A stretch of DNA of 64,000 nucleotides from Larix kaempferi. Lineage: Eukaryota > Streptophyta > Pinopsida > Pinales > Pinaceae. The stretch lies in the NCBI GenBank assembly GCA_027924585.1, contig BSBM01000106.1:40377501-40441500 (forward strand), given 5' to 3'. Under the pieces are notes generated by a model. That model was not told the DNA's origin. It did no database searches and saw only the letters and a program-made list of their open reading frames with translations. Within the stretch, counting starts at the first letter, position 1. Every line of letters starts with the position of its first letter. This document shows, in pieces, positions 33,700 to 45,130 of this stretch. The translations under genes were made by a program, and so were the position numbers.

Positions 33700-34940
33700 G
33701 TGTAGATCATGGTGTATGGTTGATCGAATCGGGTTCTTCATTTCATATGACTCCTTACAAGTAGTGGTTTTGTGGATATGAAAAGTACAATGGAGGTGAT
33801 TTTTTCCTAAGATACAAAACGACAACCAAAATCATGGGACGTGAAAGGGTTAATATATTTCTCAAATATGGAAGGATTATAACTCTTCTTGGGGTTTTCA
33901 CATTCCATATATGGCTAGAAACTTTATATCTATACGTAATATGGGTGATGCAGGTGTGCATATTGTATTTGAAAAGGACACTTGCAATATGGTTCAAGGA
34001 GAAATGTTGTCAATGAAAGTTTGGATTGGAATTCTCTACAAGTTATTGGAAGCACTTTCATTGATATTTGTAGTAGTTCCATTGTTCCCGAGGATAGCAA
34101 TGTAGAATACAAGTGCCCTATTGTCCCTGCAAACAAGATAATGCTATGGCATCAAATATGGGGATATATTGGAGAGAAGGTCCTTCAAAAATTACATGGA
34201 AAAGTTCTGGTTGAAGGTATGTTTGATTGGTCACTGAATTTTGATTTCTGTGAACATTTCATATATGGTAAGCAAAATCGGATGAGATTCCCATCTAGTG
34301 CTACAAAATAAAAAGGAATCTTGGAGTTAATACACAATGATTTGTTTGGACATGTTCATGTTCCATCACTTGGTAAATATGTGTATTATGATTCATTCAT
34401 TGATGATTTCTCGAGGAACGCATGGGTCTATTTCCTCCATAAGAAATATCAAGTTTTAAGTAAATTTAAAGAGTTTAAAGCTCTTGTAGGAAACCAGTTA
34501 GAGAAGAAATAAACGTGTTGAAAGCAAATAATGGTGGAGAGTTCTATGGAAATTAGTTTGAGGAATTATGTAGGAAGTGTGGAATAATAAGGCAAAAGAC
34601 TACTCCATACACACCTCAACGAAATGGAGTTGCCTAAAGTATGAACACCACACTTATGGAGAAGGTGGGAAGTATACTTAGTGTTGCAAGTTTATCACAG
34701 GAATTCTAGGAAAAAGCAATCGATATTGCATGTTACTTGGTAAATCAATCACCTACATCAGCACTAGTTGAAAAAAATCCACATGAGGCGTGGACTAGTA
34801 AAAAACCCTCTCTTAAACATCTTAGATTTTTTGGTTGTGATCCTTATGTGCATGTTCCAAAGGAAAATAAGAGTAAGTTGGATAATAAAGATAATTTTTT
34901 TTTTTTTATAAAGATGGTATAAAATATTATAAAATTTGGA
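33700..34940 (+). pseudogene. Split Copia element: protease and integrase
   Basis: The protease start reads WLIESGSSFHMTP, with the catalytic Asp of DSGAS replaced by Glu. The GAG_pre-integrase segment begins MLWHQIWGYIGEK. Integrase continues with ELIHNDLFGHVHVPSLGKYV and SFIDDFSRNAWVYFLHKKYQ. The second catalytic Asp position reads ANNGGEF instead of .DNG.EF, consistent with a G-to-A change. Several stops and frameshifts follow. Confidence 0.85.
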
Positions 34941-34949
34941 ACCCGATAA

Positions 34950-35846
34950 TTAAGAAGATTGTTTATAGTCGGGATGTTGTAGTTAGAGAGGTTAGAGTTC
35001 CTCCCAAATAGGTATTCCAACCTGAAGAAGAAGAACCAAAGACAATAGAGTTTGATTTGGAGGGTGAAGAATTGGAATTGGAAGAAGAAGATGAACAAGA
35101 AGAGGAAAAAACTCAAGTTCCATCCTTGAGGAGATATGTTCATGAAAGAAGGAAACCAAAAAGGTATATCCTAATTGCTTTCCACTATAATTTTTCTTTA
35201 TCTATTACTAATGGGGATACTATATATGTGAGGGAGGTAAAGGATTTAGATGACAATAAACTTTGGAAGAATGCCATGGTTAAATACAATAGTAAACTTT
35301 GGAACAATGCCATGGTTAAATAAATGGATGCCTTGGATAAAAATAAGACTTGGGATCTATTTCAGTTGTTGGTTGGAAGAAAAACTATCGGTAGTAAATG
35401 AGTGTTTAAGAAGAAGTTGAATGTAGTAAAAATCTTGCCTAGTAGCTAAGGGATATTCCCAGATGGAGGGAATTTATTTTAGTGATATTTTTTCTCATGT
35501 TGCTAAATTAACTTCTAATATATTTATTTTGCCTTTTTTTAGATCTTGAAGTGGAGTAGATGGATGTGAAGACAACATTTATGCATGGTGATTTGGAAGA
35601 AGAAATGTGCATGAAACTACTAGAGAGTTTTGCAATAAAGGGAAAGAAGGAGTTTATTTGTAAGATGAAGAAATCCCTCTATAGATTAAAACAATCACTA
35701 AGAATATGATATTAAAATTTTGATACTTATATATTGGGAGTTAGTTTCTCAAGATGAAAAGTAGATCACGGTGTGTATTCTAAGTAGGTTGGCGATGATT
35801 TTATTTATGTCGTGTTGTATGCTGATGATATGTTGTTGATTAGAAA
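34950..35846 (+). pseudogene. Split Copia element: reverse transcriptase, 5' part
   Basis: An acidic linker (LELEEEDEQEEE) leads into reverse transcriptase: ALDKNKTWDLFQL, DVKTTFMHGDLEEEM, KKSLYRLKQS and the catalytic YADD in VLYADDMLLIRN. A 35-bp segment around 35,270-35,320 (AAACTTTGGAA...) is duplicated. Coding stops at 35,846, where the CACTA end begins, and resumes in the same frame at 61,665. Confidence 0.9.
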
Positions 35847-36060
35847 CACTAGTATAATTTGGCAAATTAATGATTACGTGACTAAAAACGTTAGTCAAGA
35901 CGGTGTTTTTAATCTAAATACTACTAAATTTGAGCAATACAACTAAAAATGACTAAATTAAATGACTAATTTAGTCATGGGATAAAAAATACAACCCCCA
36001 CAAAAAAGAAATGGACTAAATTCCCACGAAAAAGCATTGGGCTAAATTTTTGACCTACAA
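35847..36060. other. Left terminal and subterminal region of large CACTA
   Basis: After CACTAGTA, motifs such as GTGACTAAAAACGTTAGTC, AATGACTAAATTAAATGACT and AATTTAGTCATGGG recur in both orientations. The same ACTAAA/TTTAGT vocabulary fills the right end at 61,500-61,661. Confidence 0.8.
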
Positions 36061-38804
36061 ATTCACATTGTAATCAACATACGCATAAGTATTTTGAGAA
36101 ACCAATGTAGAGAGGGTTTCATTTTTGGATTAGGGTTACATACTTCTCTCTCGTATTTTCCACAAAGATCCAAAATCCATTTGAACTTATTCAAGTGATG
36201 TGGTGATTCTTCATTTCACAGGAAAAACTAAAATAAAACCCATGATTATTTTATGTACAAGTGATAGGGTTTCAATTTTAGACACTTGTTCAAGACTTGC
36301 AAGGTGCTTTTGTTTGACTTATGTAATACTCTTCTCCATATGTTCATAGTTTTTTTTCTCTTAATATCGGGTGAATTTGAAGATATAACATTATGTTTCT
36401 AACCCAATCTATTTATGGTTATGTACCCTATGTATGTAGGTACTACTAAAACCGTAACCCTCTTCATTAGGATGCTCGTCCTCACCTCTGTACTTCACCG
36501 TAAAACCTATTTGGTGATTCTAGAAACCATTATTGTCACCTTCCTACCAGCATTGAGCTAAAGAAGTTCACTCATTGATTCCTCTCATCCCCTCCAGGTA
36601 ATTTAACTATCCCTCTTTGTACTCAGTTGAATATATGGAAAGGGTTGATCACCAATCGAATCCCATTATCATGTCATCACCCCTCAATCGCCATTTCTCT
36701 ACCCCCTTCTATTCCATTTTATTTAAACCCCCCCATAAAATTCGACAATTTTTATAACGAAGCGGCACCACCATCCACGACTCTAGTAGACAAGGGTGTT
36801 GTTAGTGATTTTATCATAACCAAATGTGGTACAAGAAATAGAAATGGGGATCAATTTATTATTTATTGTTTCTTCCTCTTCCTTCGGTTTTTGGGAGAAA
36901 GGATGTTACCTTTGTCTCCTACCTACCTTAGATCTCCAACAGATAGGAAAGATACATGTTCATTCTAGTACTCATTCGATTGATTGGCGTTATTCATTTT
37001 ATATTCTATATGGATCTAAATGCATGAGGTCCTACCTATGATTATGATGGGACTGGTGCATATTATTTTTGAATTGGTGCTACTTTTTTCTCTTTGATTT
37101 GTGAGGAGGAAATTGCTGCTGGTGAATTTGGATCAACACCACTAGCTTTTTTTATGAGTAGAGGATTTTGATCCATCATTCATTTATGGGCCCCATATTG
37201 TCCCAGCTCTTTATCTTTATATATTAAGATATTTCAGTTCATGTATGTGTCACAATTGATCGGCTGGAGCTCGTATCAATGACAATGTATCGATTTCAGG
37301 CATTTGAAGAGAGCTTTGGACCAGACGGAGGAATCGTGGTGACATCCTGTGAAAATATGTTGGGAGGGCATAAGGAATATCGAGGAGAGAGATCGATGCA
37401 TACCTATAATTCCACATCACGTTGGTTAAAAAGAATCATACTACACCTATCAGCAGTTATCAATGGGTCCCAAGCTGAGACTATACTACATGCACTGCTA
37501 GCGGGATGTTGAATCTCAAGGTTATGGAATGGGCTACTGCTCTCGATCTACAAAGGAATCTCAATATAGAGATGATGCTAGAAAACAGTAGGGTTCATTA
37601 AGCTGAAGCTAACAGAGGAATATATCACCAAAGGCTTTAGACATTGCAATGACTTGCTTCATGTCAAACCGACCTAGAATTTTGAAGAAGTTTTGGAGTT
37701 GTTAAATGGTTGCGGTTTGATATTGCAATGATTTGGATTCACTATTATTTAACCCTATTCAGGCACAATGCTTGACTAACATGTTAGAATATGAATATAG
37801 GACCAAAATATTTGTGGTTGGAATATTGAGTGAATCCAAAACCAAGATAATATCACTTAATTGACCATACACAACTCGTATATGTATCCTTTTTAACTAA
37901 GAGTGACCTCCTAATAATCATTGTTGACCATATTGTATTTGTTCTTATAATTAATTTCTTGATGTTGGAATCCTAATGTCAAAGAAAGTCACCTTGACAC
38001 GATGGTAACTCAAGGGCCACAATATCTAACAAATGGTTGTTATGTTGAATATTTAGGGGTTTGAATGATATATATGAGTTTGAGAAGTATTTATGTTATT
38101 TGCAGCTTTGTTATATTATTGAAATGACTTTACTAGTTATGCTTTTCATCACACTTTCATTATGCATGTATTTTACTTTTTTTATTTACACATTAACAAA
38201 TTTCTTTTTAAGGAGTGTGGTATAGCTATAAGTCCAAAGCATGAATTAGACACAGAGACTATATTAACTTTCTTCATCATATTTATTTTACTAGTTTTCT
38301 TTGATGTAGAAATAAATAAGATGGGAATCAAGAATTCTTCTTTTCCTCTTTTTGTATAAAAAAAAGATTTGAAAAAAGAGAAAAATCACATTGAGGGTTT
38401 TGCTCCATAGGTGAATATTTTAGCTTGATTATGTGTCAATACATATGATTTCAACTTCTTGTATAGTTTTCTATGTCTCAGTTTATATGCTCTATTTGAG
38501 TGGTAATTGTTTCCCTTTTGCAGGTTTCTTGGGTAACGAAGTGGTGAAACAGATCTAGAAGCACCTATTGTTGTTCGTCTTGTTAGTGAAACTGTAATGT
38601 ATCCAATTTTTTGAAGTGTATTAGGGGTCATCATGATATTCCATTGAAGATAAATCAATGGTGCAATTGTGCGCGATAGGAATTTAAACATCCTACTATT
38701 TTCATCAAATACTTGATTGATTATGCTATTCAGGTTTGTTTGCCTCAATTAAAAGATTGTTGTTGTAAAGATTGAGGTTGCAGAGTTATGGAAACGATTG
38801 CTTC
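36061..38804. other. Unassigned CACTA interior
   Basis: No identified gene. The longest frame with any protein-like look is 37,279-37,512 (MTMYRFQAFEESFGPDGGIV...); I recognise no family. This could be further captured host sequence in decay. Confidence 0.45.
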
Positions 38805-39147
38805 ATTAGTGTGAGTCGTCAATGTTGCAAGTTGTTTATTGACTATTATATTAGTCTTGTGTGTGCTTCTTTTCATCCTAAGGATGATTTGGTTGTTTCA
38901 ACCTCCTTGGATCATATTGTTCATGTATGAGATATTAGTGCTCTGAGGAAGAAAATTGTCTCTCTAACTGATGACATTTTAAGGTTAACACAAATGAAAA
39001 CAGATCTTTTTGGAGGGGGTGATGTTGTTGTCAAATATGTTTTGGAAGGTCATGATCGTGAAATGAACTAGGCTACTTTTAATCCCATCTTTCCATTTAT
39101 TGTGTTAGGAGGATATGATCGCTAAATAAAGCTATGGAGAATGAATG
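38805..39147 (+). pseudogene. Captured coatomer subunit alpha WD40 fragment
   Basis: Coatomer alpha is the large COPI coat subunit on Golgi vesicles; its N-terminus is a WD40 propeller. Here the frame reads VCASFHPKDDLVVSTSLDHI, then ALRKKIVSLTDDILRLTQMK, then TDLFGGGDVVVKYVLEGHDR and IKLWRMN, matching plant alpha-COP around the fourth to fifth repeats. Weaker similarity extends back to about 38,805. Three in-frame stops replace conserved Trp, Trp and Gln codons. The fragment ends at AATG followed by GTATGT, a normal splice donor, so it derives from a genomic copy rather than a processed message. It lies inside the large CACTA, which suggests transduplication. Confidence 0.88.
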
Positions 39148-40012
39148 GTATGTTGATTGCATTTCCTAGTTAAGTTCTATCTATTTTATCAACTTTCCCT
39201 CCATCTTCATTCTTCTTCAGTGTACATGTGACTATATTCCAATATCATCCATCTGCATTCCTCAGGGTACAAGTGACTATGTTCAAATACCTTGCTACTA
39301 TCATGAGGTATGTGTTCAATCATTCAACTTCTATCATTCCTTTGCATCCCATGTTGTTATTATGTTTTTCTCTTTTCCGAACAGATGCACAATTCATCAT
39401 TAGAGAATGCAATGCATGTATATTTATTTTTGCAATTGAAAGATGTTTACAAAACTTATCATTTGTAATTGAATGATGTTTACAAAACTTATCATTTTCA
39501 ATTGAATGATGTTTACAAAACTTTTTGAAGTATTTCAAAATAAAATGTTCTTTGCACAATTCATCTTTAGAGAATGGTATACATGTTTATCATCCATCTT
39601 GTACATATTTATTGTTTGAAATTTGAATGATATTTACAAAAAAATGAAGTATTTCATAACAAAATGCTAGCGATTGTTGTTTCCTTGTGCTAATGATTCA
39701 TTTTTACTTGCTTCATGGACAACCTTTTTGTTTCACACAGTGCCACCTTTCAAAGTAGATGCACCAATAACTGTCACCATTTCCATGCATATGGTTTAAT
39801 TCCGTGTACTTTGATATTGTGTAAATTTAACTACCATTCTTCCCTACCCTACAGAACAAAGTGACTTCATTAAAAATTTGGAGAAATAATTTATGTTTTA
39901 TACACATTAACTATCATTTCATAACCAGTCAACATAATGTGGCACTTGATGATCCAAAACCTCTCTTTTGTTTCTCAAATTTTACATGGCCAGACAAGAT
40001 CAAAATGTTTTT
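39148..40012. other. Sequence downstream of the coatomer fragment, no gene
   Basis: It begins with the splice-donor-like GTATGT, so part of it may be captured intron. It contains a 33-bp triplication, listed separately. No coding is recognised. Confidence 0.45.
39434..39530. repeat. 33-bp tandem repeat, three copies
   Basis: AATTGAATGATGTTTACAAA units begin at 39,434, 39,467 and 39,500, an exact 33-bp period with few differences. Confidence 0.9.
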
Positions 40013-40020
40013 TCAGTAAT

Positions 40021-40317
40021 CAAGGATAATTTTAGGGGCGAAATTTAGCCCATGGGCTATTTTTCCATGTTTTTTTCCAAAAAACGATTCGCTAATATGC
40101 TTTTTTTGAAGCCCCATTTCGCCCAATTTTGATGGGGTAAACTTTTTTCACTCTAAAAATCGCCAAATTATTATATAAACTATATAAAATCCTTAGAAAT
40201 CTAAATAGTTTTAGAAAAATATCGCCAAATATTTTATAGTTTACATTTTAAGAATTGGTAAGATTCGCCCAGGTTTATACACTTTTAATTAAGTATGGGT
40301 CCTTAAAATTATCCCTG
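40021..40317. mobile_element. hAT-type MITE (297 bp) inside the large CACTA
   Basis: Same ends and length as the copy at 18,554-18,850, with about four differences. Perfect 8-bp duplications TCAGTAAT lie at 40,013-40,020 and 40,318-40,325. It therefore inserted after the large CACTA had acquired this sequence. It has no coding capacity. Confidence 0.95.
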
Positions 40318-40325
40318 TCAGTAAT

Positions 40326-40837
40326 TTCCATTAATCCCAATCAAATAACAAGAGTACACTTGAAATTTACTATTTCAAGGCTCACAATTAAAGTAAAATT
40401 ACTTTTAAAGCCAGTCTACGATTCAATCAAATAGTATTTTTTCAATCTCAGTAATTGGAAATCAATTTCTTGGTTTCTATAGTAGTTTCTCAGTTTAAAA
40501 TTACCTCATGAGCTACCTGATTTTACAATGATGACTCTCTAAACACTGCATACCTAAAAACGTTAGTGGAAGGTATAGGCAATGGCATTGAAAAGACGAT
40601 GCTGCAATCACATCTCTATGGACACTGCAAAATCTATCATTTTTGTGATTGTAATTGTGTCTCTTTGGACTGGATAATTCACCTTCCCTACCCTCACCCC
40701 TTCTTGTTCTCATTGTTACCCCCAAGGCTAAATATGTCATCTAATTTAGATTAAATATAGGGTCCTCGAACGAAGTTAAGGGACCTTTTAGATGCAATCT
40801 TAGTTTCGCGAAATGCACAAAATTTTAGTGAAACCAA
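40326..40837. other. Gene-free stretch
   Basis: I see no gene or repeat between the MITE and the first palindromic iteron. Confidence 0.5.
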
Positions 40838-40982
40838 AACGCTCGAATGTTTCTTTGAACTAGGCATGGGTGGGACTGAGCCTACCATGTCATTTAACAT
40901 GCATGATAGGAAACAAAAATGTTCAAGCGTTATTTGTTATATAACACTCGAGTGTTATAGAAATACATTATGCTCGACCGTT
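40838..40982. repeat. Palindromic 14-mer iterons, left cluster
   Basis: Variants of the palindrome AAYGCTCGAGCRTT occur at 40,838, 40,918, 40,943 and 40,969. The copy at 40,941-40,958, ATAACACTCGAGTGTTAT, is a perfect 18-bp palindrome. The last three are spaced 25-26 bp apart. The same motif with the same spacing recurs on the far side of the telomere-like tract. Confidence 0.8.
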
Positions 40983-41104
40983 CTATTTAATATCTACACA
41001 CAAAACATTATCCTTGAAACCTTATTTAATATTTCCTTACCAAGAAAATATTTCCTTTATTTCCCTATCCCTCCTTATCTTCAAGGGTTTTAGAATTCAT
41101 GTTG

Positions 41105-42985
41105 TCTGGGTTAGGAGGTTAACTAGGGATTTGGTGTTAGGGGTTAAGGGCGTAGAGTTAAAGGGATAAAGGGGTTTAGGTGTTTAGCAGTTCTAGGGTT
41201 AGAGGGATAAGGAGCTAAGAGGTTATGGGGTTTAAACTTGGGGTTAGTGGTTACTGGTTGAAGCATTAGATTTCAACAAGTAAAGGAGTCAAGGTGTTAG
41301 AGTTCAAGGGGATTAGGGGTTAAGGGATTTAGTTCTTAAAGGGGATTTAGGATCCAGGTTTAGGGGGTTAGGGTTTTATAGGTTAGACATTAAGGGCTTA
41401 AATTTTTGTGGATAAACTAGGGCTTAGGTGTTAGGTGTTAAGTGCTTAGAGATAAATGGGTTTAAGGGTTAATGGATTGAGGGAACCAATGATAAGGGGT
41501 TAAGGTTCAAGAGGTTAAGCGTTAAGGGTGAATGGTTTAAGTGTTAAGGGATTGTAAGATTTTAAGGACTTAGGGGATTAGTGGTTAAGGACATAAGGGT
41601 TAGGGGATTGGTGGTTATTTAAGAGGTGAGGCCTTTAGGGGTTATCATATTTATGGGCTAAGGGATTTAGGGATCTAGGGTTAGGATATTAGGGTTGAGT
41701 TGGTTAAGGGTTAAGTGTCAAGGGGTTAAACTATTAAAGGCTTGGAGGTTAAGGGTTTAATGGATTTTAGGAGATGAGGGATTAGGATTTTCTAGGGATT
41801 TATGGGTTTTGGGATTTAGGGATTATGGGTTAGGGGTTTTAGGGTTAGGGAATTAACTAATACTTAGTGTTTATGGGTTAAGAGTTTAGAGGTAAAGGCA
41901 TAAAGTGGTTAACAATTTTAAATATTTATGGGTTAGGGAGTTAAGAAAATAAGGGGTTAGGTGGTTTTATGGGTTATGGTATTTAGGGCTCAATGGTTAG
42001 GGGCATAGGTCTTAAGGGTTTAGGGTTTAAGGCCCAAGCAGTTAAAGGTAAAATTGTTCCTAGGAGTTAAGGGCTTAGGGATTTATGTCTTTAGGTATTT
42101 GGGCTTTAAGTATTATGGATTAGGTTGTTTATGGGTTAGGGGTGGACTAGGTCTTAGGGGTTAGGGGTTGTGAGATTCGAGGTAAAGTTGTTAAGGAGTT
42201 TAAAGGTTAGGGGATTTAGGGGTTAAACGATATAGCGCTATAGGGTTAGGGTGTTATGGTTTATGAGGTTAGGAATTAATGGTGAAGGAGTTAAAGGGTT
42301 AAATTATTATAAGGGGTAAACTAGAGCTTAGAGGATAATGCACAAGCCCAAGCGATAATGCCAAAGCCGAGAGAGAAGCGATCAATCCCAAGGGAGAGAG
42401 ATCAAGCAAACATAGAGATCTCATGCAAACAAAAAGCGCACATGAAAACATAGAGTGCACAAGCAAATGCAGGGTGCACTGGCACAAGGGAGGTCGCACA
42501 TGCAAACATAATATATAGGTAAACAATTATTTTACCTCTATAGGGTAAACTAGAGATTAGAGGCTAATGGTTAAAGTGTTAGAGGTAAACAATTAAAGGA
42601 CTTAATGGGTTTAGGGATTAGTGGCTTTAGGGTTAAATGGATTTAGGGATTTAGGGTTAGGGGGTTAGGTTTTAAGAGGTTAGGCATTAAGGGCTTAGGT
42701 TTTATACTATTAAGGGATTATAAGGGGTTAAGGGATTAGGGTGTTAGAGGATAATGAATATGAGGATGGGAGATAAGGGGTTAATTAAGGGATTGAGGAT
42801 TTAAGGATTAGGACCTGTATAGGTTAACGGATTTAGGGATAGACTATTAGTGGGGTAAGGTATAAAAGGACAGGATTAAGTGTTAAGGGGTTAAAGTGGT
42901 GAGGGATTATGTGTTAAGGGCTTAGGTGCTTAAGGATTTAGGGATTTAGGGGGTTTGGTCCTTAGGAATTATGGGTTTAGGACTT
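41105..42985. repeat. Degenerate telomere-like TTAGGG/TTTAGGG tract
   Basis: About 1.9 kb made largely of GGGTTA, GGGTTTA and GGATTTAGG-type units, with G on the plus strand and very little C, broken by about 220 bp of unrelated sequence (42,316-42,535). The plant telomere repeat is TTTAGGG. Here it is so mutated that runs of more than two perfect units are rare, so this is an old interstitial tract or a telomere-like minisatellite, not a chromosome end. A short duplicated phrase (GGTAAACTAGAG.TTAGAGG) borders the interruption on both sides. Confidence 0.75.
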
Positions 42986-43118
42986 TAATTTCCTCCCTCC
43001 TCATTCCTCTCTCCACCTCCCTAAATTTATGTCCCTTGCTAGCCCCCTCTAGTATCCCCCCTCTCTCTCACCCCCATTATCTCCATTCAACACTTAACAC
43101 ATAGTTTATGTGGTTTAT

Positions 43119-43293
43119 AACGCTAGAGCATTTTGTAACTCATAAATGCTCAAGCATTATGTATTTCATAAATGATCGTGCGTTATGTAAATAATAAACG
43201 CTCGAGCATTTTGGAGAAACAAAACGCTAGAGAGTTTTTGTTGACACCAAGTGTAGGAAAAAAAATTGAATTTAAACATAACGCACGAGCGTT
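43119..43293. repeat. Palindromic 14-mer iterons, right cluster, 26-bp phase
   Basis: AACGCTCGAGCATT-type palindromes start at 43,119, 43,145, 43,171, 43,197 and 43,223, exactly 26 bp apart, with another at 43,280. Spacers are AT-rich (for example TTGTAACTCATA). The motif matches the left cluster at 40,838-40,982. Confidence 0.85.
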
Positions 43294-44994
43294 CCTTAGT
43301 GCCGCATCTATATTCCTATGTGGTTGGGTCGAAGTTACCAACCTTGTACTATGGAATATAATAAACCATAGCTAATTGGGCATTTCCTTCATTTTATCAA
43401 TATGCCTGTCTTCCACCACTATTTACAACATTACAGACACAACCATTTTTGACGAAATTTTAGACATAGATATCATTTTTTATGCAGATTCTAAATATGT
43501 AATTTAAAGAAAAATAATAATTTTTTTCTATTCTTTTCCTAATTTTTTTGTATCGTCACTCCTTAAGTCAAAAAACATGTTGTTAGTGTTTCTTCTGTAA
43601 CTTTTTCATTTCACAACCATTTTTTTAATATTGTATGTTGACCTAGTGGACACTGATCTCTTCATGCTACAAAAAATCCATGTCAAAATCATTGCATTAA
43701 GACCTTCAAATTATGCACCCACACTTGACATACCGTTCTCGAGGTTTGATCACTTAGATAATTAAAAAAAAACAAAAATTAAACATTTAATTTTGTAAAA
43801 ATAGTGTTGCACTAGTTCTACTTGTTCTCTACATGTCTACCAATTTTTGTAGCCCGAAACCATCATTTAGGCACTCGAAGGCTACACCCACAAAAACATA
43901 TACCTTATCATTTGCCAAAAAAAAGTGACTGTTAGAAAAGATGAAATTTGAAATAGTTATGTAAATTTTCAATACATAAAAATTATATATTCAGAGACGT
44001 GATTCAATTTCCTACATTTCATTTTTTTTACTCAATGCAAGATATCTTGTGTAAGTATCTCAAAAAATCCAAGTAAGTTGAGGAAAGCCTGATTTTTCAG
44101 TTTTCTATTGCATCTAACGCACCAAAAGTGACCCTCATTAGCTTGCACTCACCTAATAGTTCAAATATAAATATAAATATGGAACTTAGATTGAATTATA
44201 TGAGGTTAGATATAATGTTTACAGGAGTAGTATCATAATTTGAAAAGTTCAACTGCTAATAGGGAAAGGCATCAACTCATATTTAATTTTTCAAAGGAGA
44301 TAAGGATAGAAAGAATGGACTTACATGGTCTTCTACATGTCTAATGTGATTCTCCATTAAGTAGAAAAAATTAGAAACTATTGCATACGATCATTTTGAA
44401 ATAGCTTGAAGAAGAGTTGGGCCGAATATTGCAAACCTTATGATTTAATCATAAGTTAAACTATTGAAAAATATGGCATTGTGATAGTTATTTTTTACAT
44501 CAATTGTTGTATATATTTATGGAAATATCCACAGTTCTGTTGCTTTTGACGGATCCAGTGGATCAACAATTACAAATCATCTATATATTAAATAAATCTT
44601 GGTAGCATAAAATATGGAAATAGCATTTTTTATTGTTTTCAGCAAAGATTAAAAATACATAATGAGCTGAGTGTACATCTTGCTCTATGCAATAAATCTA
44701 GAGCTATAGCTATGGTATTCTTTTGCAAGCCGAGTCAATATGATTGTTGAAAAAATAGTTATAAAATATTTGTATTAATGTTTCATTTTTATTATCTGCA
44801 TTTTATGCATACATAAAATGTCTATTATGTAGTAGATTTTAGGTTATAACACTTTGATTCCAATTTAACATTTTTATCCTAATGGTGTAAACTATTTATG
44901 CTTATCAAAGAGTATGATGGTTCATCAATTTCATTTTGGATGGTAGAGTTATCAATACTAAGTAATTTGGGACCATTTTTTTATTATATTTTAG
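43294..44994. other. Gene-free stretch
   Basis: About 1.7 kb of AT-rich DNA in which I see no gene, repeat array or element end. Confidence 0.5.
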
Positions 44995-45130
44995 GGCATG
45001 TTGCTACTCCAACAAGCATTGTTTCTTGTAAAGCACTTGAGAAGACACCTAATGTACCTTTGGAAGCACCACAAAGTAAAATATCATGGAACCATGCACC
45101 AACTGCGATTCCGCCAACTTATGGATGAAG
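44995..45130 (-). pseudogene. Unidentified coding-like fragment, copy 1
   Basis: On the minus strand the frame reads GGIAVGAWFHDILLCGASKG, then a hydrophobic stretch ending LVGVATC. A related fragment lies at 54,171-54,300. The shared pattern is GA.F..ILL.G...G, with a C-terminal LGV..TC. It may be a decayed membrane-protein exon; I do not recognise the family. Confidence 0.3.

Noticed and set aside
37279-37512. 77-codon open frame in the CACTA interior as a captured gene
   Set aside because: It looks somewhat protein-like, but I recognise no family and see no splice or homology support.
41105-42985. A true chromosome end
   Set aside because: The repeats are heavily degenerate and are flanked on both sides by transposon sequence.
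40838-43293. CRISPR-like array
   Set aside because: Spacing is regular, but the spacers are not unique, the units are short palindromes and the DNA is plant nuclear.
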